DNA from: Parachlorella kessleri
Lineage: Eukaryota > Chlorophyta > Trebouxiophyceae > Chlorellales > Chlorellaceae
Reading direction: 5' to 3'
Length of the DNA: 30,452 nucleotides
NCBI GenBank assembly: GCA_001598975.1
Contig: BBXU01002914.1
Span: 1-30,452 of the forward strand
The number at the start of each line of letters is the position of its first letter. Positions within the stretch are counted from its first letter, which is position 1. Below, piece after piece: positions 20,701 through 29,800 of the stretch. A program made the position numbers and the translations under genes. The notes beneath the pieces are model-generated. The model saw only the letters and a program-made list of their open reading frames with translations, had not been told where the DNA came from and ran no database searches.

Positions 20701-23700
20701 GCCCAGTCAATTTCATCAGCTTGGGGGCTTGTATCAGCTGGACGTGATTTCATCACTGCAAAATAAACAAACAAAGCCAAGACCTATGCACCATGTTAGG
20801 GCATAGGAATGGCAAGAAAATGACGACTCACCCGGTGCCTGCCAAGATTTTGCGCAGCTCCTCAATCTCCCTGGCCTGCCGCTTGAGCACAGCAGCATCC
20901 GAAAGGACCTGCATAGAGTCGCAGCAACCAGACTGAGGACACACAAACCAGTCGACCCCACGCCAACAATAAGCTAGAGCAAGGAAGCAAGGTATCTAGG
21001 CATGCTAGACGTCCTTGCTTCTGCAACCTCGATGCGGCCAACATTGAATACTGGCACCCGGCACATCCACCTACATAGCAGCCTCTTTTGCTGTCAGCAG
21101 CCCAGGCGCTGTCCTGCACTAGCTGCATTTACTTGGTAAACGAAACACAGCTCCCCCATTGCGTTTGCACACGCACCTCGTTAACCATGGCATTGTTGAC
21201 GACACGCTTAGCACGGCATGCAAAGCGCAGCGTGCTGTGTGTCTCGTCCACATGCACCATGGCCGGCGTGATTGCGCAGATGATCGCCGTCTTGGCGTTG
21301 CCACCCAAAGATGGCTGCAAAATGCGAGTGAGCTTGGAGTCTCGGTAGGGGATGTGGCCGCCTGCAAACCGGGAAGAGACTATGCAGTGAAGCTGTGCAG
21401 CGATAACAGCAGTAGCTGTGCCGTACCCGTGCCCCGCGACCTGTCGGCAGCAGGATGGTAGGTATCTAAGTGCACCGGGCTCACCATTGTACGCTGGTTG
21501 CTCAGGCATCCTAGGTGGACATGGCCATTCAAGAGCCATGGTCCCCATGAGTTGAGACCAAACTTTTCAACTCTCACGCCGCAGGACTGATCGCCAAGCA
21601 AAGCTGTCACCTCACCCTCCACTGCCATCCCTGACGGCTTCCAAGCATACATATATTACATGCAGTATGAGGACTTAGCCTTCAAGCACCCAGGGCGTCT
21701 AGCCCAAACTCTTTACTCACCCTGCACGGCCACCCCCTCTGACAACTTGTTGATAACCGTGCCCAGTGTGAGCAGGCTCTTATTGATGGAGGCGCCCTCT
21801 TTCATGCGAACGCCCTCCGCGCCTGCGAGCACAGTAGTTTACCCCTGTGAATGGAGCCATGTGACAGTGCCCCGTCTACTTCAGGGACAACCCCTCCCCG
21901 CCTCGATGGACGACAGCAATGACATGTGCCATCATAGCTTAGGACATTGAGCCCACTGGCCAGCCTATTGAGCTGTCAGGGGGCTCAGCTGGTGCATGGC
22001 CAGCCATAGGATGCTCCTTCTCTGCCTACCTACAAGCCGACATCGAGTCTTGCTTGTAGCCACACCCTACCCACACGCTGACCTGTCTTGGAGATGCGCT
22101 CCGAGCCAGCCAGGTCCACAAGTGTCAGGGTAGAGACGCGAATGGCCCCAAAGTCTCCAGCATCTTCCGGGTTGGCCTCACGGCTGCGGCTCTCCACCAC
22201 CTGCTTGGCACAGCATGTCGCACCAACTTGAATACCAGTAGAATATACTCCCAGTCCCTTCGAAGCCAGGTCATGCATGCCCAATCCCCCCGCTGCAAGA
22301 GTATAGCAGCGACCTCTAGAGCAACACTAGATGGGCTGGTGGTATGCCGCACTGGCCTCTGAAGGACAAAGTCTTTGCCAGGCAGTGCATATGTCAACCC
22401 GCGCACAAGGGTAAAACCATGTCCACCCTTGTTTCCTTGAGGACTGCTTCCGTAAACAGCTGTGCCTCACCATGCGGAACACGGTGTGTGACCTGCTGCT
22501 CTGCTTGTTCATCTTGGTCTCCCCAAAGTGCCGGAAGCGCTCACCGGCCTCCAGCAATTCCATTACCTGCAGGTCACCGGAAGGCTATGCAATGTCCCCA
22601 GGATCCAAGCATGCAAGCGCAATCTAACTACATACTTAGGCATTCGTAGGAGGGAAGACTCCTTCTCGACCAAGCGCATAGGCAGCATTACTCCCCTTGT
22701 CAGCTTGCCTCCACTGCCATGCACCTCTCACGCGATGGCACAGTGTTCTCAGCTCCGCCACATACAGCGTCCCACACTCCCATATTCAGCCAGTAAACAA
22801 GCCAGCCCAAGCCCCAAGCACACCTTCCCTGGCGTTCCCACGATTTCTCGCAAGCGCTGGCACACAAAAAGCCATGTTTGCCACATCCCACGACATCACA
22901 TTTCGCCCAGCTGCATACCTGCTCTGGCGTCCCCACAATATCCTCCCTTAGGCCTGCCACATACACCCCATTCTCCTTGTTCTCGTGAACCTGCAGCTTC
23001 TGATTCTCGGGCGCCAGCAGATCATTGATATCCTCATTGTACAGCTGCACAAGGCAACAAACATAAGTCTGGTGTGTCGTGTTTCTACTACATGGCATTT
23101 TCCTGCGCTGCGTTTCCCTTCTCCTGGTCCCATTGTGTTCTCTTACGAAGGAGGTGATGGAATTGTCAAGGTGCCTGAGCTGCTAGTCCTACCATGCTAA
23201 CATAGCAAACACAGATCGACATCACCCCAATGCTCAAGTCTTGAGACGAACCCACCATGCCCAGCCCCTATTCCAGCATGCCTATTATTGTGTCACCAAT
23301 GCAATATAAGAAACGCAACAGCAGCTTGCAGCTTGCAGCTACAGACACCCACCTCCATGTACGATACGCGAATGAGGAATTCCCTGTCCTGGGTTTGCTC
23401 GATTAGTGAGAAAATCTCCGCCACTGCCAGTGGGATGATGCCTGGCTCACCCGCTGTGCCCCGCATAGTATGTGTTTTCCCGCTGCTTGTCTGCCCATAA
23501 CTGCACAAGCAACGGAATTGGACCTGGCTGCAGGCATCATGTTTATCACAACACAGTGGCAGTTTGTCCACGGTTTTAAACAGCAGGCGCATTATTGCTG
23601 CAGTTGTTATGTATGCAGCAGCAGCAGCATTGAATTTACGTCCCACAGCCAAGTCCTCAAGCATGACCAGCCCAGAACTTGTTTGCATGGATGCGTACAG

Positions 23701-24140
23701 CCCGCAATGCACCCCTGCATCATCGCACTGTGAGTTATTGCGAAGAACTCTGGAAGCTTACTGCTTTAGTGTTGTCACTCACGCAAAGACAGTGGAGTTG
23801 AAGCCCTCCACAACTTGATGGATGAGGTGCTGCGTGGTCCGCTGATAAACCTCAGTTGTGGGCTGGCCGCCGTCAAACACATTGTCCAGTTTGTACACAT
23901 TCTCCGACACCTTCAGGTCATGGGCTGGGTCTATTTGGAAGACGCCGTTGCCCTCCACCCGCCAGGCTTTGCCCTTGTCACGCTCTAAGTCGTTCAGTGG
24001 CCGCACACGGACGTGCACACTGCAGTGTGAAAGCAAAGTTGTTCTGCAAGAGTTGCAGGGATTGCTGCCTGGGGTCATGGAACAAAGTGTGGCCCCGTCT
24101 GAGGCCAAGCGACCTGCCTGATGTTTTCAGTGCTGGACAT
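5724..24140 (-). CDS. Kinesin-7 (CENP-E-like) motor protein with very long coiled-coil rod, 45 exons
   Basis: This is an ATP-driven microtubule motor. Kinesin-7 members such as CENP-E act at kinetochores or in cytokinesis; the role here is inferred. I traced 45 exons from ATG at 24140 to TGA at 5726-5724. Every junction keeps phase, giving 6165 coding bases and about 2054 aa. Residues 1-345 are the motor, with P-loop GQTSSGKT (89-96), switch I NKQSSRSH (198-205) and switch II DLAGSE (239-244). Residues 346-569 are the neck and a disordered hinge; 570 to about 2020 are Ala/Glu/Gln-rich coiled coil; the tail ends in a basic segment, AATFGKENL. Exon coordinates are in the three block entries. 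Two introns seem to be GC-AG. The weakest junctions are exon 1 (short, GC donor) and the 5' edge of exon 24 (15102). A 21-base exon at 12504-12524 may be missing. The motor assignment is firm; the subfamily is by resemblance. Confidence 0.85.
6650..6697 (-). pseudogene. Decayed duplicate of the 3' part of kinesin exon 43
   Basis: In the intron after exon 43 (6872-6756), the minus strand reads [16 protein letters not shown] followed by GTG. It aligns without gaps to the exon 43 end [16 protein letters not shown], 38 of 51 bases identical by my count, and keeps the CTGCAG-GTG donor context. Its nearest upstream acceptor gives the wrong phase: starting after TGCAG in phase 0 reads a TGA after four codons. 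Exon 43 to exon 44 is in phase without it. I read it as a dead duplicate exon, though a regulated poison exon is possible. Confidence 0.6.
8893..9012. repeat. Intronic cluster of hairpins flanked by a 12-bp direct repeat
   Basis: Within the kinesin intron between 8841 and 9190: a perfect 8-bp stem CCGCCAGA/TCTGGCGG (8893-8914, 6-base loop); a perfect 8-bp stem CGCCCAGC/GCTGGGCG (8959-8978, CGTA loop); an AT-rich stretch of AAAT/TAAT units (about 8923-8944); and CGGAGGCCCCTT repeated directly at 8912-8923 and 9001-9012. It resembles a small non-autonomous element or its remnant, but no clear terminal inverted repeats or coding capacity are seen. Confidence 0.5.
9934..9983 (-). pseudogene. Coiled-coil-like segment in a kinesin intron, not in phase
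   Basis: The minus strand encodes [17 protein letters not shown], with the same composition and heptad spacing as the neighbouring exons. It lies between exon 36 (10328-10223) and exon 37 (9875-9621), which join in phase 0. An AG precedes it, but it would need a phase-1 donor, and no good GT donor follows. It is either a decayed exon or an alternative exon I cannot frame. Confidence 0.4.
10893..10913 (-). other. Possible orphan 21-base exon in the kinesin
   Basis: The minus strand reads LEAAQQR between an AAAG and a good donor, GTACGT. It lies in the intron between exon 34 (ends 11177, phase 1) and exon 35 (starts 10829). Its frame would need phase 0 on the 5' side, whereas exons 34 and 35 join directly in phase as G plus AG, giving Glu. 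It is therefore left out of the model. Confidence 0.3.
12504..12524 (-). other. Possible 21-base microexon of the kinesin
   Basis: Between exon 30 (ends 12578, phase 0) and exon 31 (starts 12205, phase 0), the minus strand has GGAAG, then seven codons AEASLEA, then the donor GTAAGG. It would insert in frame and extend the coiled coil. The acceptor is AAG and lacks a strong pyrimidine tract, so I did not include it in the main model. Confidence 0.35.
19115..20908 (-). other. Kinesin neck coil and disordered hinge, exons 9-13
   Basis: Exons in reading order: 20908-20832, 20535-20409, 20164-20062, 19884-19696 and 19290-19115 (residues about 346-569). The first two encode a helical neck ([28 protein letters not shown]). 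Exon 11 holds a basic stretch and RRETWCPGA. Exons 12 and 13 are low in helix formers and rich in Ser, Pro, Gln and Gly, with a basic patch AQRKRP and an acidic run [12 protein letters not shown], and look disordered. Such hinges often carry phosphorylation and localisation signals, but none can be proven here. Exon 13 ends CTGCAG before GCAAGT, a GC donor. Confidence 0.75.
21177..24140 (-). other. Kinesin motor domain exons 1-8
   Basis: Exons in reading order: 24140-24118, 24019-23783, 23500-23353, 23044-22919, 22566-22471, 22200-22083, 21822-21721 and 21361-21177. Exon 1 encodes MSSTENIS, and exon 2 continues VHVRVRPLN, the first beta strand. Exon 3 carries the P-loop and RVSYME, exon 4 [13 protein letters not shown], exon 5 switch I, exon 6 switch II, exon 7 [22 protein letters not shown], and exon 8 [18 protein letters not shown] and [15 protein letters not shown]. 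All nucleotide-binding motifs are intact. [10 protein letters not shown], the E-VYVAGLRE block and [14 protein letters not shown] are typical of kinesin-7. The motor therefore looks catalytically active. Confidence 0.9.
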
Positions 24141-24415
24141 TGTGAAGGAAGGCCCCTAAGAAACACGCTGCATGGTGCTTTTTACTTTACAACAACGCTA
24201 CCTCGATGCTTCAGCATCCCTACAAGCAAAGGGACGAGCCATGCATCACGGGAGCTGAAGTATCGAGCAGGCGGACGACATTAGCGAACTGGTGCAACAT
24301 GTTGCAACACAAAATGAAACGGGCGGGAGAGCCGTGCTGCGCTGAAGAGGAGTGGGAGGTATTGAGATTACCTTGCATTTGCCCCACTTCGCCCTTTACA
24401 AGCGGTCTCACCGTT
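24141..24415. promoter_or_regulatory. Divergent promoter region between kinesin and TlyA-like genes
   Basis: About 275 bases separate the kinesin ATG (24140, -) from the chosen TlyA-like start (24416, +), so both promoters and 5' UTRs must share or overlap this region. It holds a 14-base perfect palindrome (24293-24306) and a GGCGGGA (24322-24328), which resembles the core of an E2F site and would suit a cell-division kinesin. In-frame upstream ATGs at 24206, 24299 and 24314 mean the TlyA-like coding region could begin here. No clear TATA box is seen. Confidence 0.45.
24293..24306. promoter_or_regulatory. 14-bp perfect palindrome in the divergent promoter
   Basis: TGCAACATGTTGCA is its own reverse complement and lies near the middle of the kinesin/TlyA-like intergenic region. 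A dimeric transcription factor could bind it symmetrically, but no known algal factor can be named from the sequence. Confidence 0.35.
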
Positions 24416-26953
24416 ATGCTGTACAGCACGGGCTTTGCCGCGGGTCGGCCATGGGTCATGCAGCTGCTTAAGCTGCTCCCGGTACCAGCACCCCGGCCCA
24501 GCTTTCCCAGGCGGGGATACCAGTGGTGTAGGGCAATTGAGCAGCCACATCAGGGTGCTGCACAGCTCAGCCTGGTGAGCTCGACGAAACAGTACCTTTG
24601 GCAATTGCATGTGACCTTGGACTAGGTTTCAAAAGTTTTTCGTTCAGATTTGATGCAGGTGAATAAGAGGAAGCGCAGGCTAGACGACATATGTGTGGAG
24701 ATGTACCCTGAGTACAGCAAGAACGTGGTGCAATCTTGGATACTGCAAGGTGTGACCTAAGGAGCTGGGGAGTAGGGTAGCTAGGTGAAGGGTTACTATT
24801 TTTTATTCTCATTTCCAGGTTGGACACAGAGCTTTGCAGCATGACTACTCCCTGCATTGTCTTAAGGTACTTGCAAGCAGGACTCCCAGCATCAGCCAAA
24901 CAGTGGCGATGCTGTAACTTGATGATCGGTTATGGCAGGAGCCCCAACAGCGCCGCATTCCTTGTTGTACTGGGAGTCATATACATGCCTGCTGGCCCAA
25001 AGTGATATAGAGGCGGCCGCCACTGTTTAAGGCAAAGGTGTCTCGTGTGCCTGACAGTCCTCGGGCGGGCCACCCAGGCGCCCTTAAACTCTTCGCGCTT
25101 ACTGTGAGACAAGAGCTCAGGTTGCAGCAGTACTGCTGCTGCAGGCAAGGTGCTTGTCAACGACCAGCCGGTGCTCAAGTGTGGCACCCAGGTGGCATCC
25201 ACAGCCAGTGTGCAGATACTGGCTGAGAACCCGAAGTACGTGTGCCGGGCGGGGCTCAAACTGGAGAAGGCCCTGGACCACTTTGGTATTAGCTGTGAGG
25301 GCAAGACTGCCCTGGACTCAGGGCTGTCTACTGGCGGCTTTGCAGACTGTCTACTGCAGCGAGGGGCCACGCATGTGTGGGGCGTGGATGTGGGCTACGG
25401 CCAGGTAAGCCGAGCTTGCTGCTCTGAAGGCAGTGTGAGTGACAGAGCAGGGCATACGGCCTGCGACAGCACATTGTGAAGGGGCGGGGGCCTGCTGAGC
25501 TGCACTGAACCACACACGCTGTGGGCAAGAAACGCAGAAGGCAGACTTTCTGATGTGCATGGTATAGTCACTCCCCTCTGTGTCAGCAGGCCCTTTACTC
25601 TGCCTACCTTGCTTTTGCCCTGTCACATTAGTCATTGTCAAGAAGCGCGGGGTAAGACATGTTGTGGGAGCTTGCTGCAGCTCCTGCTGGGCAGCTGCTC
25701 GCCACCCACCCCCTTGAAGCGGGTGGCAGGGAAGGCAGCCTTACAGGAACAGTACCTGGTTCCCCCAACACCCTTCCAAGCAGGCCTATTGCCCCCTTGA
25801 AGGTGGCGGAGAAAGTCCGGCAAGACCCACGGGTGACGGTGCTGGAGCGGACCAACCTGCGCAACCTGCGGCTGCCTGACATTGGTGGCAGCCATGTGGA
25901 CCTAGTCACGCTGGACCTGTCCTTCATCTCAGGTGGGTCTTAGTTGTGCTACATTTGTGTGCAGTTGTGCTACAGACCCCATTTTGTGAATGCCATTCTG
26001 TGAGATATGGGGGTCACAGCTGTCCTTGTCATCTCCTGATTCTGCAGTGCGGTGGTATCGAGCCCATGGCTTGGTGGCTCCCTTGCTGGCTTGTGTAGGG
26101 TGGTGTAGGAGTATATATAGAGGGGATATGAAGTAAGATTTGTGGGAACGACTAGCCTGGTTCATGAAGGGTGTGGAAGGGTTGCTGTGGGGGTCAGCAG
26201 GGCTCCTCTTCCGGCGAAACCTGCAGGGATACCACAAGGAATGATAGCTGTTCATTCTTCCCTCCCCCTTCCCCATGCGTGTTGTATCCCATTATTACGC
26301 CTGGCCATTGAAGTGCTTCCGGGCTGTCTCTTCCCTCCTTGCAGTTTTGAAAGTAATGGAGGTGGTGTGTGACATACTGAAGCCTCACGGCGAGCTGGTG
26401 GTGTTGATCAAGCCACAGTTCGAGGCAGGGAAGCAGCAGGTGGGGGTTCCTGCGAGATCTGTGCAAGGAGGAGCCTGGCGGGCAGATGCACCAAGCGATT
26501 CTTTTTGCAGCGACCTTGCATTCATGCTACAGTAACCTGTTGCACGGTAAATGAGCGAACCATGTAGTGCTACTCTAGGAGGTACTCTACTGCTGTGTTT
26601 GGCGTCATGCGCCTGATGTGTCGAGATGTGTGCAGCCTCTGCAGCATGGATGAACCCTTGTGTGCCCTTGCTGTGTCCAGGTCAGCGCTGGCGGCGTGGT
26701 GCGAGACCCCCTGGTCCATCAGCAAGTCATACACAAGGTGGTGGATGCCTGCCAGCAGCTGGGCTTCAGCTGTCAAGGGTGGACGGAATCACCCATCAAA
26801 GGCGCGTCGGCTGGCAATACCGAGTTCCTGGCCTATTTCCAGCGGACTGGGACGGCTGGATCAGCAGCGGTGGATGCGGAGGCAATTGATGAGGGGACAG
26901 ATACCAGCAGGGGGAGCGAGGATAACAGTTCAAATTGGTCAGCAACAGGCTAG
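24416..26953 (+). CDS. tlyA: TlyA-type S4/FtsJ rRNA (cytidine-2'-O)-methyltransferase, probably organellar
   Basis: The bacterial family (misnamed hemolysin A) methylates ribose 2'-OH groups of rRNA using S-adenosylmethionine. Exons are 24416-24574, 24659-24749, 25145-25404, 25803-25932, 26345-26439 and 26681-26953; phases all agree, giving 335 aa. Residues 1-53 are rich in Arg, Pro, Ser and Leu with few acids, like a transit peptide. An S4 RNA-binding domain follows (about 56-108: KRKRRLDDICVEMY, GKVLVNDQPV), then the linker YVCRAGLKLEKAL and a Rossmann methyltransferase with SAM loop ALDSGLSTGGF (139-149), VTLDLSFIS and LIKPQFEAG. The K-D-K-E catalytic set is present as K122, D208, K236 and E293 with family-like spacing. 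The C-terminal 40 residues are acidic or Ser-rich and extra. The start is uncertain: upstream in-frame ATGs and one at 24458 are alternatives. Plastid or mitochondrial targeting is inferred. Confidence 0.85.
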
Positions 26954-27649
26954 TCTAGGCTGGTAGTCAGTTTGTTGTTCCAGGCGATGAAACTGCCAAT
27001 GATATAAGCATATTACTGGGACTCTGTTTGTTGCTGTGGAGACCATATCACTATCAGCAACTCCCAGGCACTGCGGCAGCCCCAGTTGTGCCCTAGGAAA
27101 GGGTGCATCTGCCTTGAATACCTCACGTTCAAGTGTCCTGCCTGATTGAGTCAAGTAAGGGAGGAAGACCTTGCCAAGCCTAGAAGGGAAGCACTTGTGC
27201 TTCAAAGCGGCCCAGCAAGAGTGAAACACCTCCTTCGAAAAGCGATCATATAACAAGATTGGCAAGCGAAAGCATTAGCACAGCAATGAGAGCTTGATAG
27301 GCAGGGTCAAGTATGTTGCAAGGGTCAGCAGGATGCACCGCACACAGATACCATGCAGAGCAGATGCTGCCTGTTCCAAGGACTGCTACAGGTAGGAGCA
27401 TGTCCTTCTGGCTATCAGGCCTATCCAAGCACCACTGAATGACGGCCTGGTAGGCTAAGCTGTGCAGCACTTCAGGCGCACCAGCGGGGGCCCCTCTGCT
27501 GTTTTCTTGGTGGCCAGCCGACAGCTCAATCGAGCATGGCCCCCCAGACCGAGGCCAGCGTCCCAGGCTAGAAGGGCGTGTCTGTGTAGGTGGCCCCACT
27601 TGCGCGTGGGGGCCGCCTGCAGCTCAAGCGAGCCTGGCCGCACTCCAGG
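26954..27649. other. Convergent 3' region between the TlyA-like and membrane-protein genes
   Basis: No coding exon is supported. It should contain the 3' UTRs of both genes, which converge here. I did not find TGTAA for either, so variant signals are probably used. The right end (27522-27595) carries a duplicate of the end of the minus-strand gene, described separately. Confidence 0.4.
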
Positions 27650-27677
27650 CTAGAAGGGCGTGTCGGTATAGGTGGCC
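27522..27677. repeat. Tandem duplication of the 3' end of the membrane-protein gene
   Basis: Two diverged copies lie at 27522-27595 and 27620-27677. Each starts CAGCTCAA(T/G)CGAGC and ends with CAGGCTAGAAGGGCGTGTC plus a variant of GTATAGGTGGCC. The second copy holds the real end of the minus-strand gene (ATYTDTPF and stop at 27652-27650). The first lies downstream of that stop and still reads ATYTDTPF-stop, so the coding end was copied into the 3' UTR. Confidence 0.75.
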
Positions 27678-29800
27678 GCGTCCTTGCGCGAGGCCAGCAG
27701 GGCCAGCATGACCCCGCAGGACAGGCACGACAGGCACGCGCTGAACCAGAACTTGCGGGTCCAGGAGGACGCGAAGGCGTCGGGGTTCACCAACACGCCT
27801 GCAGCCAGCGCAGGGTGGGGGGTAGGGCACACTGTTCAGGCAGATGGCTGAACAGTGCCATGCCTGACCTTGGGGTGGGGGTGCTGAAACAGCAGTTGTC
27901 AGGCCTTGGACACAGCAAAAGCGTTGAGGCTGATCAACACCACTGGGTTGGTTGCAACAGCGACCCTAGGTAACCATTCATCTATTTGCCATACCCAAGG
28001 GAGGGCATGGCTGTCACACGCACAATTGAGCAAGCAGCACTACCAACTTCTGACCCTGCGGTGGCGCGCGTAGCTTGGTGGACAACTTGTACCATACTAG
28101 GATGAAGTGTTAGGCTCGTTGCCCAGTAGAACATATCATTTCTTGCAAATTACAAAGACACACGCAACCAGGGTCCACGCCTGCATTTCTAGCCCTGAAT
28201 CCCTTACCTGATTTGGCGTACATCAGGCGGCGGCCAGGAGGCGATGTCTCGCCTCCACCGTATGTGTCATCAGCAAACGTTACCCCCTGGATGTCATGCT
28301 GCGCAAAGGCACTGCCCTCACTGCCAGCATCATCAAACCCTGCTGCTGCCGCTGCCTCCGCCTCCCGCCGCAGTTGTTCTGCGCAGGGAATGGATGAAGG
28401 TTTCCCGGCATGAAACCATGCTTGGGCGCGACCTGCTCACAAAAGAAGGCTGCTTGCTGAATCAACACCTACAACACCAACCCTTTCTGCCTCCATTGCT
28501 TCTGCCCTCCTGCCGCAAATGCTCTGCAGGGAAAGGACAAGAGGGTGCTTGTTCAGCAATGTGGGGATCAGCTTAGCTGCTCCCGCTGCTTGCCTCTGCC
28601 TCACCTGTGGTGGGGTGTGCCGCCGGCGATCGTGGCCGCCTGGAGTGGTAGGGGTCTACCAGCTTGGCGGTGGGCTGGAGGATGGGGGTGGGAGGGGCCA
28701 TCATGAGGAGGTTGAAGGGGATTCCAAGGGATGTGGCAATGCCGGCATACAGCCAGAGATCCCCCCTATGCTCTGCAGGCACCATAGCCATTAAAGTATG
28801 ATCAGGCACGGTGCGACCTCTCGAGGAAGACAGAAAGGGAAACCGGACATAGGTGGACATTCCCGCATAGAGCTACAGATCCCCTGGGCGCTCTGCAGGC
28901 AACCACAGCAGGTAGAATACATGGCCCTTTTGGTGCTACTAATGTGCGCAAGCTGAGAATAGATGTTGAGCGATGTGGCAATGCCGGCAAGGAGCCCATC
29001 ATGCCGTTGGGTCTCGGGGAACAGTTCTTGGCGAGGGTTGATAAGGCCGCAGATAGAAACACCAAACGGGATGCCTGGACAGGATCACAGTACTAAAGAC
29101 ACTCAAAATTCCCTGCCGAACAGCCAAATGTCACCTTGCCACCCCGAACCGAGTTTATTAGTTAATACAATGGGGAGCACACACATTATAAGCCACCCAC
29201 GCTGGGCGCATCAGGCCAGTATCCTTTCTGTAAGGGTGTTGAGTACGGGTGTGCAGCAGGGGACATGCACTGCTCCTACCCACATTCAATGGACGCTTCT
29301 TGCGTGCATGCCACACCATATGGCATGCAAGGATGTCTCCAAAGCGACAATCCCATTCCAGCGGGCCCAGGTGGGTATGTAACACCCGGATCCTTCCCCT
29401 CCCCTGACTCGGCGGCCTGCCGCAGACATACCATCATAGTATGTGGCCACCGCCGCCGCCGTCCCCACTGTGGTGAGCATGAGGTTGATGAGGCGCGACC
29501 GGTTGGCAAACCGCTGGAAGTCAGCTGCAGCACAGCACGGCCCAGCGGGCAGTTTGGGCAGCTAGCCCTCACACACTGGTTTCAAGCACTTTGAGAGGGC
29601 TTACAGCCCACAACAGGTGGCAGCCGCTGTAGGCCCTCTCAGGGAACCAATGTCAGAGTACAGTTCCTCAAGAAGTGTACACAAACCCCAGTCGAGAGCG
29701 CACACATACAGTCTCCTGGGGAGGGTCCTCCGCCTATTGCTGCCTGTAGCCCCGCCCCAGCATTAAGGGCCACTGCTGCCGTTGCTACCAGCTCCCACAT
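27650..29800 (-). CDS. Small multi-pass membrane protein, possibly DUF1772-like
   Basis: Function unknown. Exons in reading order: 29800-29710, 29524-29432, an uncertain middle exon beginning at 29074, 28772-28605, 28378-28208 and 27798-27650. Every listed exon enters and leaves in phase 1. Without the middle exon the protein has 223 aa; with it ending at 28940, 268 aa; with it ending at 29063, 227 aa. Four hydrophobic segments are visible: ELVATAAVALNAGAGLQAAI, INLMLTTVGTAAAVATYY, LYAGIATSLGIPFNLLMM and FWFSACLSCLSCGVMLALL. The third, with the following PPTPILQPTAKLVDP, resembles the third helix and P-T-N-K motif of DUF1772/anthrone-oxygenase-like proteins, but this is a weak match made from memory. 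Exon 28378-28208 is a soluble Ala/Glu/Gly insertion between helices 3 and 4. The ATG at 29800 gives a good phase and first helix, but earlier exons cannot be excluded. Confidence 0.5.
28730..28989 (-). repeat. Three related copies of an exon segment in the membrane-protein gene
   Basis: Copy 3 (28733-28785) encodes PAEHRGDLWLYAGIATSL and is in the model. Copy 2 (28853-28905), 120 bases away, reads PAERPGDL, stop, LYAGMST and is dead. Copy 1 (about 28965-29020) reads PETQRHDGLLAGIATSLN. Copies 1 and 3 share an exact 18-base stretch (28972-28989 and 28730-28747) that encodes the AGIATS block. Confidence 0.65.

Noticed and set aside
23856..24284. Plus-strand open frame of about 142 codons over the start of the kinesin
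   Set aside because: It is antisense to conserved motor sequence and shows no recognisable protein features.
24416..26953. TlyA-like gene as bacterial contamination, or as a true toxin
   Set aside because: Five introns with matching phases show it is eukaryotic nuclear. The family name hemolysin is historical, and the motifs are those of an rRNA methyltransferase.
27841..28200. Possible additional exon of the membrane-protein gene
   Set aside because: Exons 28378-28208 and 27798-27650 join in phase directly (KSG-VLVNPD), and no coil, membrane or conserved segment is visible between them.
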